A DNA stretch of 64,000 nt, taken from positions 1 through 64,000 of the forward strand of contig NZ_VAWG01000005.1 of the NCBI RefSeq assembly GCF_005869875.1, written 5' to 3'. The stretch comes from Paenibacillus pinistramenti (GTDB taxonomy: Bacteria > Bacillota > Bacilli > Paenibacillales > Paenibacillaceae). Below the pieces are notes generated by a model. The model made no database searches. It saw only the letters and a list, made by a program, of their open reading frames with translations, and was not told the DNA's origin. Each line of letters opens with the position of its first letter. Within the stretch, counting starts at the first letter, position 1. Position numbers and translations under genes: made by a program. This document shows positions 34,884 through 43,951 of this stretch, piece by piece.

Positions 34884-35687
34884 CTACAGAAGGCCGTTCA
34901 CAAACCCTTTGTAAGCCGATGATGCCGGAATAGCGGAGGCGATCCGGATAAGCGCCTCCCGGACCTCGAGGAGGAAGCTCTTGCCGAGCCAGCCGGACGG
35001 CAGCAGTTCGTCGGGCAGCATGGGATCAAGGAGGCCCAGCTCCGAGTTCACATCCCCCAGCTCCAGGAACGCCGCGAACAGGGGGAGGCCGTCCTCCGGG
35101 TCTGCCTGAAGGAGCTTCGCCGCTTTAGGCTGGAATTCAGCGCGAAACCATTCCACTCTCTCCCCATAAGTCTGGTGAAGGTGATCCAGCCGCCACAGCT
35201 GAACGGCCTGCTCCGGTGTAATTTCATTGTGCAGAATGGAGCCTTCGGTGATCGTCACATAAGACTGCACCTGCGCAGCGGCCGCCAGCTCAAGCGCTTC
35301 CCGGGCGTGGTCCCAAGGCGACAGGTAGACGCTCTTGTACAGCGAGGCGTAGCCCAGCTCCAGCAGGCTGCTCCGGAAGACATCACGCCTGCTCCGCTCC
35401 GATTCGGGAATCTCGAACAGGACCCAATGCCATTTCCGATCCCAGGGCTGCCCGTATAGGAGGGGCTTCCGGTTGATGGTGCCCAGAAAGGTACGGCCCT
35501 GTCCTGTTATGGCATAGCTGGACCTTGCAGGCGACTCGATGTAACCGTCCTTCTTCAATCTAGTCAAGGCATTCCGGATCAGCTGATGGGAGATGCCTCT
35601 GGCTTCATATATAGCGACAAGCTGCTTCACGTCAACGCTCTCCCGGCTGGAGAGCAGAAAGAGCAGCTGTTTCTCGACGGATAACAT
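34884..35687 (-). CDS. PaaX-family transcriptional regulator
   Basis: A 267-residue protein with an N-terminal winged helix (about 1-80; LLFLLSSRESVDVKQLVAIYEARGISHQLIRNALTRLKKDGYIES) and the PaaX central and C-terminal domains (WDRKWHWVLFEIPESERSRRDVFRSSLLELGYASLYKSVYLSPWD is the family hallmark). PaaX proteins repress aromatic catabolism genes, but no paa gene is near. ATG 35687 is chosen because the 26 residues before it lack homology and the earlier start would lie in promoter DNA. It is divergent from the hydrolase gene. Confidence 0.85.
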   Translation of the reverse strand: MLSVEKQLLFLLSSRESVDVKQLVAIYEARGISHQLIRNALTRLKKDGYIESPARSSYAITGQGRTFLGTINRKPLLYGQPWDRKWHWVLFEIPESERSRRDVFRSSLLELGYASLYKSVYLSPWDHAREALELAAAAQVQSYVTITEGSILHNEITPEQAVQLWRLDHLHQTYGERVEWFRAEFQPKAAKLLQADPEDGLPLFAAFLELGDVNSELGLLDPMLPDELLPSGWLGKSFLLEVREALIRIASAIPASSAYKGFVNGLL

Positions 35688-35727
35688 GGATAAACAGAAG
35701 ACTCCCTTCGGATGATGGAAAGTATTG

Positions 35728-35754
35728 TTGACAAAAGAACGCTCAAAATATAAT
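35728..35754 (+). promoter_or_regulatory. candidate sigma-A promoter of the hydrolase gene
   Basis: TTGACA (35728-35733) and TATAAT (35749-35754) are exact consensus boxes but separated by only 15 bases, which makes a regulated promoter likely. It lies in the gap to the divergent PaaX-type gene. Confidence 0.5.
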
Positions 35755-35808
35755 GTATACTCCAACGAACGTAAATAAAAATATTATAAATTGGAGGGCG
35801 AGGAGATC

Positions 35809-36318
35809 ATGCGCATTCAATATCACGGACATTCCTGCATTCAGGTGACAGAAGGACAGCACTCCTTGATCATCGATCCGTTTCTGACCGGCAATCCGCT
35901 TGCCGTTACGGATGTCTCCGGCATCCGGGTGCAGTATGTGCTCGCCACGCACGGTCATTTTGATCATATCACCGATGCGGCTGCCCTGGCAAAGCAGAAC
36001 GGCGCGGCGGTAATCGCCGTGGAAGAGCTGGCTTCCTATCTGACCGAGGACGGAATACGGACGGAGCCTATGCATGTGGGGCGCTTTGCCATTGACGTGG
36101 CGTTCCTGCCGATTGGGGGTCGGTTTACGATGGGGCCTGAAGATGCTCTGACTGCAGCCGTATGGACGAAAGCCCGCTGTGTCGTTCCGATCCACTATAA
36201 TACCTTCCCGCCCATCCGGCAGGATGCGGCTGCTTTTGTAAGCAGGCTGCAGGGAAGAGGCATCCAGGGCCGCGTGCTTGAGCCCGGAGAAATCCTGACC
36301 GTTTCGGCGGCTGATTAG
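35809..36318 (+). CDS. UPF0173 metal-dependent hydrolase with internal deletion
   Basis: A 169-residue member of the UPF0173 (YtkL) metallo-beta-lactamase-fold family, whose members are about 225 residues. The N-terminal metal motif THGHFDH (H48, H50, D52, H53) and the C-terminal IHYNTFP with its histidine are intact, as are GRFTMGPEDA and the DVAFLPIG segment. The middle, from about the PMHVG motif (residues 87-91) to AIDVAFLP, is missing: about 60 residues holding the usual FHGS and YHAGDT metal-binding segments. The frame is kept, so this looks like a clean in-frame loss and not a sequencing error. Start ATG 35809 follows AGGAG. Whether the product is functional is doubtful. Confidence 0.85.
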   Translation: MRIQYHGHSCIQVTEGQHSLIIDPFLTGNPLAVTDVSGIRVQYVLATHGHFDHITDAAALAKQNGAAVIAVEELASYLTEDGIRTEPMHVGRFAIDVAFLPIGGRFTMGPEDALTAAVWTKARCVVPIHYNTFPPIRQDAAAFVSRLQGRGIQGRVLEPGEILTVSAAD

Positions 36319-36348
36319 CGGCTGATTAATAGAGAGGAGGCGGGTTCC

Positions 36349-37275
36349 ATGAACATGATCCAAACCTTTTACCATATCATTGTACCTATCCTTATTCCGA
36401 TCGCCATCGGTGCGCTGCTTCACCGGAAGTTTCGCTTTGACCTGGGCGGCTTCTCCAAAATGATCCTCTACTATTATGTGCCCGCCCTGGCCTTCGTCAA
36501 AATTTATGAAGCCCGGCTTCCGTTCAGGGTGCTGCTCTCCGTGTTCGGCTTCCTGATCCTTCAGCTGGTGGTTATGATCTTCATCGGCTTTCTCATCAGC
36601 CGCATCATGAGATATTCGCCCGGGATGTCGGCCAGCTTCGCCAACAGCGTGACCTTGACCAATAACGGCAATGTAGGGATTCCGGTCAATAGCATGGCCT
36701 TCCATCAGAATCCGGCTGCCATGTCCATTCAAGTCATTGTAGTGGTGTTTGAACTGTTCGTTACCTTTACTTACGGGGTGCTGAATGCTGGCAAAGCGCG
36801 GGCGGGCTTGAAGAAATCTCTGGCTGACTTTGCGAGGATGCCGGTCCTTTATGCGATCCTGGCGGGAACGCTCTTCCATACCTTCAATATGACCCTGCCG
36901 GAGCCGCTGCTAAGTCCACTGGAGGGCATTGCGGATGGGATGCTGCCGTTTGCGCTGGCAACGATCGGCGCCCAGATTGTCTCCTCGAAATGGCACCGGG
37001 ATACCGCCCGGGCGGTGCTGCTCAGCAGCTTCACCAGGCTGATTCTCGCCCCTTTATGCGCGTATGTCATCATCCAGCTGCTTGATCTGCACGGCCTTAC
37101 GGCACAGGCATTATTTATCGCGAGCGCCATTCCGACGTCACGCAACAGCGCAGCACTGGCACTGGAATACGACAACGAGCCCGGGTTCGCTGCCCAGGCG
37201 GTGCTGGTCTCTACGCTGCTCAGCAGCCTGACGCTGACCGTGGTCATTGATCTGGCCGGTGTCTGGTTCGCATAG
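36349..37275 (+). CDS. AEC-family (auxin efflux carrier) transporter
   Basis: A 308-residue integral membrane protein with about ten helices, split by a short cytoplasmic loop (NAGKARAGLKKS). The family's unwound helix motif is seen around LTNNGNVGIPVN. Members export organic acids or other anionic metabolites. It starts 30 bases after the UPF0173 stop behind AGGAGGCGGG, so the two genes form an operon. Confidence 0.88.
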   Translation: MNMIQTFYHIIVPILIPIAIGALLHRKFRFDLGGFSKMILYYYVPALAFVKIYEARLPFRVLLSVFGFLILQLVVMIFIGFLISRIMRYSPGMSASFANSVTLTNNGNVGIPVNSMAFHQNPAAMSIQVIVVVFELFVTFTYGVLNAGKARAGLKKSLADFARMPVLYAILAGTLFHTFNMTLPEPLLSPLEGIADGMLPFALATIGAQIVSSKWHRDTARAVLLSSFTRLILAPLCAYVIIQLLDLHGLTAQALFIASAIPTSRNSAALALEYDNEPGFAAQAVLVSTLLSSLTLTVVIDLAGVWFA

Positions 37276-37303
37276 CTTTTCAGGCACAAGCGGCCCATTT
37301 AAA

Positions 37304-37346
37304 AAGAGGAGCCCTTTCCTCCAGGGAAAGACAGCTCCTCTTCATT
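37304..37346. terminator. bidirectional terminator
   Basis: AAGAGGAGC and GCTCCTCTT form a 9-base stem with an inner CTTTCC/GGAAAG hairpin. It sits between the AEC gene and the convergent tlp gene. Confidence 0.8.
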
Positions 37347-37349
37347 AAT

Positions 37350-37562
37350 TTACGGTCTTTCTTCTTTAATTTCTCTGCGGAAGCCTCTGAGGCTCATCTT
37401 GCGGTTCTCGTTCTTCTCCTCAATCGCATGCTTGTCGGCAGCGGTAATTTCGTCCGCGTGCTCGTCAAGATACTCCTCAGCCTCGTGCAGGTTGGCCAGC
37501 GTATGGTTGATGTGCTGCTGCAGATGAACGGCGTTGTCATTACGGTTATCCGGTTTAGCCAC
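37350..37562 (-). CDS. tlp: small acid-soluble spore protein Tlp
   Basis: A 70-residue protein aligned over its length with Bacillus Tlp: MAKPDNR-ND at the start, LQQHINHTLANLHEAEEYLDEH in the middle and AIEEKNENRKMSLRGFRREIKEE at the end. Tlp is made in the forespore. It indicates an endospore former. ATG 37562 has GAGGAGG upstream. Confidence 0.92.
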   Translation of the reverse strand: MAKPDNRNDNAVHLQQHINHTLANLHEAEEYLDEHADEITAADKHAIEEKNENRKMSLRGFRREIKEERP

Positions 37563-37719
37563 TTTAATCCCTCCTCTTGGATGACAGAATCAACATTAGA
37601 ATGCTTGCCGGAAGGCAAAGCTATTCACGAAAGGGCTGCCAAATTCATCAAGCATTGAATCCCGCCCGCCGTTACGGTAAAATTGCACTATCTGTTCTTA
37701 GGAAAAGGGGATTGTTTCG

Positions 37720-38172
37720 TTGAATAAGGAAGAATTGTTAAGTGAACTGCCTGAGAATTACAACGATCTGAAGAAGGAAGCGGGCCGGTCGTCGAATTGG
37801 AGAGCGCGTCTTGAAGCGGTAGAAGGGCTTGGAGAAATCCACCATCCGCAGGTTGTGAATATTTTGTCCCGTATGATGGAGAATGACCCGGTTTACACTG
37901 TCCAGCATGCTGCTTATGAGAAGCTTAAAGCTTTCGGATACGACGTCAAGGCACCAACGCCAAACAAGCCGGAACCGGTAAAAGGGTTGTCCAAGCTGCT
38001 GCTGCGCATTAAGAAGAGCCTTCCGCGCGATCACTCTTATGAGGATTTCAAGGAGAAATTCAAGAAAATGCGCGTTGACGTTTATGACACCTATGAAGGC
38101 GAGAAAGGCGAAGGCTTCGACCAGTGGCTGATGAAGCAGTGGGAAGCAGCCGGACAGCGGCCTGAACGATAA
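37720..38172 (+). CDS. HEAT-repeat protein
   Basis: A 150-residue protein with one or two HEAT-like helix pairs (residues 20-75: WRARLEAVEGLGEIHHPQVVNILSRMMENDPVYTVQHAAYEKLKAFG) and a basic C-terminal helix region (about 88-145). It probably mediates protein binding; no partner is indicated. The TTG start follows AAAGGGGA. Confidence 0.75.
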   Translation: MNKEELLSELPENYNDLKKEAGRSSNWRARLEAVEGLGEIHHPQVVNILSRMMENDPVYTVQHAAYEKLKAFGYDVKAPTPNKPEPVKGLSKLLLRIKKSLPRDHSYEDFKEKFKKMRVDVYDTYEGEKGEGFDQWLMKQWEAAGQRPER

Positions 38173-38194
38173 TCCTATTTGCGAAAAAGAATAA

Positions 38195-38275
38195 GCCTCC
38201 CTGGCGGCGCATCCCCCGGCGGTTAGACTCCCTAACCGTCTGAAGGGTGAAGCTTGAGCCCGGGAGGTTTTTTTA
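38195..38275 (+). terminator. long branched terminator
   Basis: CCTCCC at 38196-38201 pairs with GGGAGG at 38262-38267 before seven T; an inner hairpin CGGTTAG/CTAACCG sits within. The ~80-base span is larger than a simple terminator. Confidence 0.75.
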
Positions 38276-38388
38276 TCGCCTGTTCTCCTGGAGGTTAAAT
38301 CTTTATCTTATCTTTATCTTAAATGTAGTTCCCCCTGCACGTCCTGTTTGTTATGATCATATTTAAACAGTAATCTAGGAGAGCCTTA

Positions 38389-40221
38389 ATGACAACGAAC
38401 AACAAGACTTTAGCACCAGACGGGGAACAGCGGCCGGATTCTGTGTTTGGAACAGCTGCTGGAGCAGCATTAATGGACAGTCAGGGAATCCTGATCAAGA
38501 TTAATCCTGCGCTGTGCCGATTTCTCGGGTATGAGGAGCATGAGCTTCTGGGAGAACCTGCGTATCAGTTTATTCATCCTGAAGATGTGCTTGCCGTACA
38601 GAAGGATTTCCGCAGCTGGGCTGCAGAAGATTCAGATCCGATGCAGATAGAAAGCCGATACTTACATAAACAGGGACATATTATACGGGGCCTGGCCCGC
38701 CTGTCAAAAATGCCGGTAATGGACCCGTTTCTGGTCGTAATTCACCTTACCAACATGACAATTGAGGGTCCGGACGAGAGGGACAAGACCGGATGGGAGT
38801 TCAGAAACGCGCTGTACCATCTGAATTCGGACGCCGCTGCCGTCTTCAGCCTGGAAGGGCGGGTGCTCAAGCTTAATGCGGCATTTGAGAAGATGTTTGG
38901 TTATCAGGAATCCGAGGTAATCGGCGATTTCCTCCCGGCATTTCCACTGCCGAAGCTTCAGGAGATTTTAAGCAGCTTTAACGAGCAGGGGGAGAAGATC
39001 TCCTCCGGGCAGAAGCTCGAATACGAAACGATCCAGCGGACCAAAGACGGGAAGCTGATTTCGGTCTTTATCAAGCATTTTCCGATATGCGGCGATTCCG
39101 GCCGGATGGAGGCGCTGGGCGCAATCCTTAAGGACATAACGGAAAAAGGCGCGCTGACCAGCCAGTTTCATGATCTGTTCGCTTTTAACCTTGATCCGAT
39201 CCTGATCTTTGACCGGGGCGGATACGTTATTCAGGCGAACCGGTCCTTCACCGATCTGCTCGGCTGGCCGCTCTTGCAGGTGCTTGACTGCCACTGGAGC
39301 CGGCTGCCCTGCATAAGAGCGGACCAGGAAGCCGATTTGAGGCAGCTGGCCGATAAGGTCATCCGGGAGCATACCGTTACCGGGTTTGAGACCATTTTTA
39401 TGAAAGAGGATGGAACACCGGTCCATATTTCGCTAACCAGCTTCCCGCTGAAATACGGGCGGAACGAAACGGGAGGAATGGCGCTGTTCTTCAGGGACAT
39501 CACGCCGATCAGGAAAGCGGAGCAGCTCATGATGGAGTCAGAGAAGCTGTCCCTGACCGGCCAGCTGGCGGCCGCCGTCGCGCATGAAATCCGGAACCCG
39601 ATCACTTCGATCAAGGGCTTCCTGAAGCTGCTGCAGAATTCGGAGCGCAAGCAGCAATATTTCGAAATCGTCAATACGGAGATCGACAGGATTGAGCTGA
39701 TTCTGAATGAAATGCTGGCACTCGCCAAGCCTCAATTATCGAAATTTGAATCTAAAAATATCCGGCTCCTCCTCGATCAAGTGGTATCTCTGCTTGGCGG
39801 CGAAGCCAATATGAACAGCATCGAAATCTGCCTGCAGGACTTTACGGTTACGGAATCGCCTGAGGTGCTCTGTGATGAGAACCAGATCAAGCAGGTGTTT
39901 ATCAATTTTATTAAAAATGCTATTGAAGCCATGCCTGACGGCGGGACGCTGACGATCAGCCTGCATCCTCCCGATTCCGTCCATTCCCGTGGCTTGCGGA
40001 TTTTATTCACAGACACCGGGACCGGAATTCCGCCGGAGCTGCTGGAGAAGATCGGCGAACCCTTTTTCACCACCAAAGACAGCGGTACAGGCCTCGGGTT
40101 TATGACCAGCAGAAATATTATCGAGCAGCACAAAGGGAAGCTGGGCATCACAAGCAGGGTCGACGAAGGAACAACCATTGAAATTGAGCTTCCGGCAGGC
40201 AGCGCCTTGGAGCGCTATTAA
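38389..40221 (+). CDS. orphan PAS sensor histidine kinase
   Basis: A 610-residue soluble kinase: three PAS domains (about 25-130, 145-265 and 270-385), HisKA with phospho-accepting H399 in AVAHEIRNPITSIKGFLKLLQ, and HATPase_c (NFIKNAIEAM, TDTGTGIPPE, GTGLGFMTS). The layout is that of sporulation phosphorelay kinases (KinA/KinE type) and there is no response-regulator gene beside it, so it may feed Spo0F. That is inference from architecture. No membrane segments are seen. Confidence 0.88.
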   Translation: MTTNNKTLAPDGEQRPDSVFGTAAGAALMDSQGILIKINPALCRFLGYEEHELLGEPAYQFIHPEDVLAVQKDFRSWAAEDSDPMQIESRYLHKQGHIIRGLARLSKMPVMDPFLVVIHLTNMTIEGPDERDKTGWEFRNALYHLNSDAAAVFSLEGRVLKLNAAFEKMFGYQESEVIGDFLPAFPLPKLQEILSSFNEQGEKISSGQKLEYETIQRTKDGKLISVFIKHFPICGDSGRMEALGAILKDITEKGALTSQFHDLFAFNLDPILIFDRGGYVIQANRSFTDLLGWPLLQVLDCHWSRLPCIRADQEADLRQLADKVIREHTVTGFETIFMKEDGTPVHISLTSFPLKYGRNETGGMALFFRDITPIRKAEQLMMESEKLSLTGQLAAAVAHEIRNPITSIKGFLKLLQNSERKQQYFEIVNTEIDRIELILNEMLALAKPQLSKFESKNIRLLLDQVVSLLGGEANMNSIEICLQDFTVTESPEVLCDENQIKQVFINFIKNAIEAMPDGGTLTISLHPPDSVHSRGLRILFTDTGTGIPPELLEKIGEPFFTTKDSGTGLGFMTSRNIIEQHKGKLGITSRVDEGTTIEIELPAGSALERY

Positions 40222-40338
40222 CTTCTTGCTGCGGCTGCCATGGCCGGAACATTCTGAAGCGCATCTCTTAAAGCGGATATTGGCCTGAGTACGGGCGCGG
40301 ACTTTAGGAGGTGTTTTTTTTTCTGCTCTCCATTGACA

Positions 40339-40374
40339 TTAAATAGAGAACTGCCTAACATTAAGGTAATTTAA
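40339..40374 (+). promoter_or_regulatory. promoter/operator region of the LysR gene
   Basis: Contains TTAAATAGAGAACT and, further on, CCTAACATTAAGGTAA; the same elements recur at 41338-41390 before the binding-protein gene, suggesting a shared regulator, probably the LysR protein itself. Confidence 0.4.
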
Positions 40375-40438
40375 GCCAGTCAGTCTTATCTTAAATCCGA
40401 CTATTTTTATTGATTATTAGGGAATAGGGAGGGTTAGA

Positions 40439-41326
40439 ATGAACATAGACCATATCGAGGCCTTTATCTATATCCATCACTACGGCAGCTTTAACAAGGC
40501 GGCAGACATTCTGTTTATTTCTCAGCCAACGGTAACGGCAAGGATTCAGTCGCTGGAGCGCGAGCTGGACTGCAGGCTGTTTGACCGGCTGGGCAAGCAG
40601 ATTCAATTAACAGAGGAGGGGAGGCAGTTTCTTCCCTACGCCCAGCAGATTCTTCAGACTTATCAGAAGGGCAAGCATCATCTCCGCTCCGACAAGTCGC
40701 TTCCGGGCGAGCTGCGGATTGGCAGCACCGCTTCCGTGTCCAATTATTTAATGCCTGCCCTGCTCAGCGGCCTGCACCGCAAATTTCCCGAGACCAAATT
40801 CAAGCTTGTCACGGCCCCGACCGACGTGCTTGCCGCCAAGCTTGCTGCCAGGGAGCTCGATCTCGCCTTCGTGCGCAAAATCGTGAATCCTAGCTTCCAA
40901 TCCTATTCCTTCCTGAAAGATCCCATCCGATTGTATGTATATAAAAATCATCCCTTAGCCTCGGCCAAATCGGCCTCCATTCAGGACATCAGCCAGGAGA
41001 AGCTGATCTTCTTTGAATGCGGCTCCCTCGACTGGATGAGCATTCAGCGTGCGTTTGAAAGCTTGAAGCAGCCGCCGGACATTTTGTACCAGGTGGATAA
41101 CTCCGAGACGGCCAAGAAGCTGGTCCTCAGCGAGGCCGGCATCGCCTTTCTGCCCGGGGTAAGCGTCAGGCAGGAGGTGGAGAGCGGCGAGCTGATTCCT
41201 GTAGATATTGCGGAAACGGCCGGCATCGCGCTGCAGACCAGCCTGATCTCCCTGAACGGCGAGCATCTGCCGGTCATTCAAACCCTGCTGGAATTAGGGG
41301 AGGAGCTGAACCTGGCTCCGATTTGA
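40439..41326 (+). CDS. LysR-family regulator of the sulfur cluster
   Basis: A 295-residue LysR protein: helix-turn-helix at 1-60 (FNKAADILFISQPTVTARIQSLERELDCRLFDR) and a substrate-binding domain (about 90-290). It lies directly before the amino-acid transporter and salvage genes, in the position of YtlI, which activates the Bacillus ytmI operon for sulfur-source use. Function by position and family. Confidence 0.85.
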   Translation: MNIDHIEAFIYIHHYGSFNKAADILFISQPTVTARIQSLERELDCRLFDRLGKQIQLTEEGRQFLPYAQQILQTYQKGKHHLRSDKSLPGELRIGSTASVSNYLMPALLSGLHRKFPETKFKLVTAPTDVLAAKLAARELDLAFVRKIVNPSFQSYSFLKDPIRLYVYKNHPLASAKSASIQDISQEKLIFFECGSLDWMSIQRAFESLKQPPDILYQVDNSETAKKLVLSEAGIAFLPGVSVRQEVESGELIPVDIAETAGIALQTSLISLNGEHLPVIQTLLELGEELNLAPI

Positions 41327-41337
41327 TTTTTGCATAG

Positions 41338-41390
41338 TTAAATAGAAAAACTCTATTAGACGCCTGACTGAAATCAAGGTAAAGTTAGTA
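41338..41390 (+). promoter_or_regulatory. operator region of the cystine-type operon
   Basis: TTAAATAGAAAAACT with a small dyad (AATAG/CTATT), followed by CCTGAC and TCAAGGTAA. The elements match those at 40339-40374 but with 14 bases more between them. Confidence 0.4.
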
Positions 41391-41478
41391 TCAACTTAAT
41401 TCTTACTAATCAGATGGGTTTTATGGAGTAAAGAATCATTTTCGATTAAACAATAATTTGATTCAGAGGGGGATTCAA

Positions 41479-42330
41479 ATGATGAGAAGAACGAGCGCTG
41501 CCTTATTCGGAATTTTGTTGACGGCCGGGGTGATCGCCGGGTGCGGGAATGACAAGAACAGTGCTGCAGGCAGCGTCAAAGCCGCCGCGGCAAACGATAA
41601 CCAGACCGTGACCAAAATTATCGTCGGCACAGGAACCGGGTTCCCGCAGGTGTGCTTCCTTGACGAGAACGGCAAATTGACCGGCTTTGATGTGGAGCTG
41701 GTGAAGGAAATCGACAACCGCCTTCCCCAATACGAATTTGAGTTCCAGACCCAGGAATTCTCCAACCTGCTGCTGAGCCTGGAGACGAAGAAGATTGATT
41801 TTGTCGCTCATGAGATGGAGAAGAATCCGGAGCGGGAGGAGAAATACTTGTTTAACAAAGAGCCTTACGCCCACTGGAGAAACAAAATTATTGTGGCGAA
41901 GGACAACAACAGCATCCAGTCGCTGGATGACCTGCAGGGCAAGAAGGTGCTGACCAGCGCGACCAGCGCGGAAGCGCAGATTCTGGAGAATTACAACAAG
42001 ACGCATAATAATGCGATCAATATCGTGTACCAGAGCGGGGCGGCCAATGATACGGTGAGCCAGATTACGAGCGGCCGGGTTGAGGCTACGCTGGGGGCTG
42101 ATTTTACCCGCTCTCTGATTGATCCGCAGAACAAGCTCAAGACGACCGGAGATGATCTGTCCGAAGCCGACATCCTGTTTGTGTTCCGCAAGGACGATCC
42201 GGCTGAACAGAAGCTGGCCGATGACATCGACGGGGCGATTAAGGAACTGAAGGCCGACGGAACGCTGGGCAAGCTGAGCAAGGAATGGCTGGGCGAAGAT
42301 TTTACCTCGGATTCCGCTTCAGGCAAGTAA
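41479..42330 (+). CDS. amino-acid-binding lipoprotein (TcyJ/TcyK type)
   Basis: Extracellular binding protein of a polar amino acid or cystine importer. ATG 41479 with GAGGGGG before it; a TTG at 41458 is less likely. Signal sequence ends in the lipobox VIAGC, then an SBP type 3 domain (VGTGTGFPQVCFLDENGKLTGFDVELVKEI, typical of cystine-type proteins). First gene of the operon after the LysR regulator. Confidence 0.88.
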   Translation: MMRRTSAALFGILLTAGVIAGCGNDKNSAAGSVKAAAANDNQTVTKIIVGTGTGFPQVCFLDENGKLTGFDVELVKEIDNRLPQYEFEFQTQEFSNLLLSLETKKIDFVAHEMEKNPEREEKYLFNKEPYAHWRNKIIVAKDNNSIQSLDDLQGKKVLTSATSAEAQILENYNKTHNNAINIVYQSGAANDTVSQITSGRVEATLGADFTRSLIDPQNKLKTTGDDLSEADILFVFRKDDPAEQKLADDIDGAIKELKADGTLGKLSKEWLGEDFTSDSASGK

Positions 42331-42446
42331 GCTGCCGGATCTTCAGATTCTAAACCGAGTCCACTCCAAGACCGCACCAAGACCACACCGGCCCGCGCCG
42401 GGCCCAATCCATTAATCGTTATTCTGCAGAAACGGAGGGAACCTCT

Positions 42447-43244
42447 ATGGGAGCGCCGTTTGACCTTTCCTTTATCTTCCGCTTCTTCCCCAAGCTGCTT
42501 GATACGCTTGGCCTTACGCTGCTGATTGTCGCCGGTTCGCTGGCCGCGGGGATCTTCGCCGGTTTCCTTGTTGCGCTTCCACGTATGTACAACGTACCCG
42601 TCTTAAAAAGATTCTCCCAGGTTTACGTTTCTTTCTTCCGGGGCACCCCGATTCTGATTCAGCTGTTCCTGTTCTATTACGGCTTGCCGGAGATTCTGAA
42701 GCTTGCCGGCATTGATATTTCCAAAGCGCCGGTGCTGTTCTTCGTTATCATCACCTACGGGCTTAACACCGGAGCCTTTCTGTCCGAGACGATCCGGGCC
42801 TCGGTAACGGCCGTTAACCGCGGGCAGATCGAAGCCGCTTACGCGGTAGGCATGACAGGTTATCAGGCATTCTCGCGCATCGTCTGGCCGCAGGCGCTGG
42901 CGGTAGCTGTGCCGGTCTTCTCGAATGTCGTGCTGGCCCTGCTCAAGGATACCTCGCTCGCGTTCACGCTGGGCGTCATGGAGCTTACGGGCAAGGCGCA
43001 GACGCTCGGCGCGCTGACCCAGCATTTTGTGGAAGCTTATATCTCGCTGGCTTTGATCTACCTGGTCATCAGTCTGGTGCTCGAACGTCTGCTGAAGCTG
43101 GCGGAACGCAGGCTGCTCCGACACGAACAGCCGGTGAGCACAGGCGGCGGGCGGTTCCGGCTTTGGTTCAGGCTTCCGAGAGCCCGCTCTTACCGTCAGC
43201 TGATTGCAGATGCTAATGCAGGCAAAGGAGGCGCTGAGCTGTGA
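42447..43244 (+). CDS. tcyL: amino-acid ABC permease (TcyL type)
   Basis: A 265-residue permease of the HisM/GlnP type with YVSFFRGTPILIQLFLFYYG and the EAA-like AAYAVGMTGYQAFSRIVWPQAL. It has a basic C-terminal tail of about 30 residues beyond the family norm. It precedes the second permease with a 4-base overlap. Confidence 0.85.
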   Translation: MGAPFDLSFIFRFFPKLLDTLGLTLLIVAGSLAAGIFAGFLVALPRMYNVPVLKRFSQVYVSFFRGTPILIQLFLFYYGLPEILKLAGIDISKAPVLFFVIITYGLNTGAFLSETIRASVTAVNRGQIEAAYAVGMTGYQAFSRIVWPQALAVAVPVFSNVVLALLKDTSLAFTLGVMELTGKAQTLGALTQHFVEAYISLALIYLVISLVLERLLKLAERRLLRHEQPVSTGGGRFRLWFRLPRARSYRQLIADANAGKGGAEL

Positions 43245-43951
43245 AAATCGACCTTACTTTTATCTGGACGGCGTTCCTGCAGATCCTGCCGGCGATCCCG
43301 ACGACCCTCGTTATTACACTGGTTTCCGTTTTGGCCGGATTCGTCATCGGACTGCTGGCGGCTCTGGCCCGGATCTACAAGGTGCCTGTTCTGGGGCAGG
43401 CGGCTTCCGCTTACGTTACCTTTATCCGCGGCACCCCGATGCTGACGCATCTGCTGCTGATTTATTTCGGGCTGCCGGTTCTGCTGGATGCTTTATCGGC
43501 CCAATTTGGCTGGGGCTTCAAATCGGCTTCCATTCCGATGATCGGGTTTGCCTTTATTTCATTCTCTATTACCGCCGGAGCGTACATGTCGGAAGTGATC
43601 CGCTCGGGACTGCTCGCCGTTGACCGCGGACAGCTGGAGGCGGCTTATTCCGTCGGCATGACCACGCCGCAGGCGCTGCGCCGGATTATTTTTCCACAGG
43701 CTTTGTCGGTCAGCATTCCCAACCTGTCCAACTCGGTGATCGGGATGCTGCACGGCTCCACGCTGGCCTTCACGGTTTCGGTGGTCGACATCAATGCGAA
43801 GGCGCAGATCGTTGCTTCGACCAACTGGAAATTTTTCGAGGCCTATATCGCTGCTGCCCTGATCTTCTGGGGGCTTACGCTCCTTATCGAGCGGCTGACC
43901 GCCGTTATTGAGAAACGCATGAATCTGTACAACCGGGGTGGTATCGTATGA
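43241..43951 (+). CDS. tcyM: amino-acid ABC permease (TcyM type)
   Basis: A 236-residue permease with YVTFIRGTPMLTHLLLIYFG and AAYSVGMTTPQALRRIIFPQAL. GTG start in GTGA overlap with the previous stop. Pairs with TcyL-type permease as a heterodimer. Confidence 0.88.
   Translation: MKIDLTFIWTAFLQILPAIPTTLVITLVSVLAGFVIGLLAALARIYKVPVLGQAASAYVTFIRGTPMLTHLLLIYFGLPVLLDALSAQFGWGFKSASIPMIGFAFISFSITAGAYMSEVIRSGLLAVDRGQLEAAYSVGMTTPQALRRIIFPQALSVSIPNLSNSVIGMLHGSTLAFTVSVVDINAKAQIVASTNWKFFEAYIAAALIFWGLTLLIERLTAVIEKRMNLYNRGGIV

Noticed and set aside
38195-38275. riboswitch
   Set aside because: It follows a gene and ends in a T run; no known aptamer consensus is seen, so a branched terminator is the simpler call.
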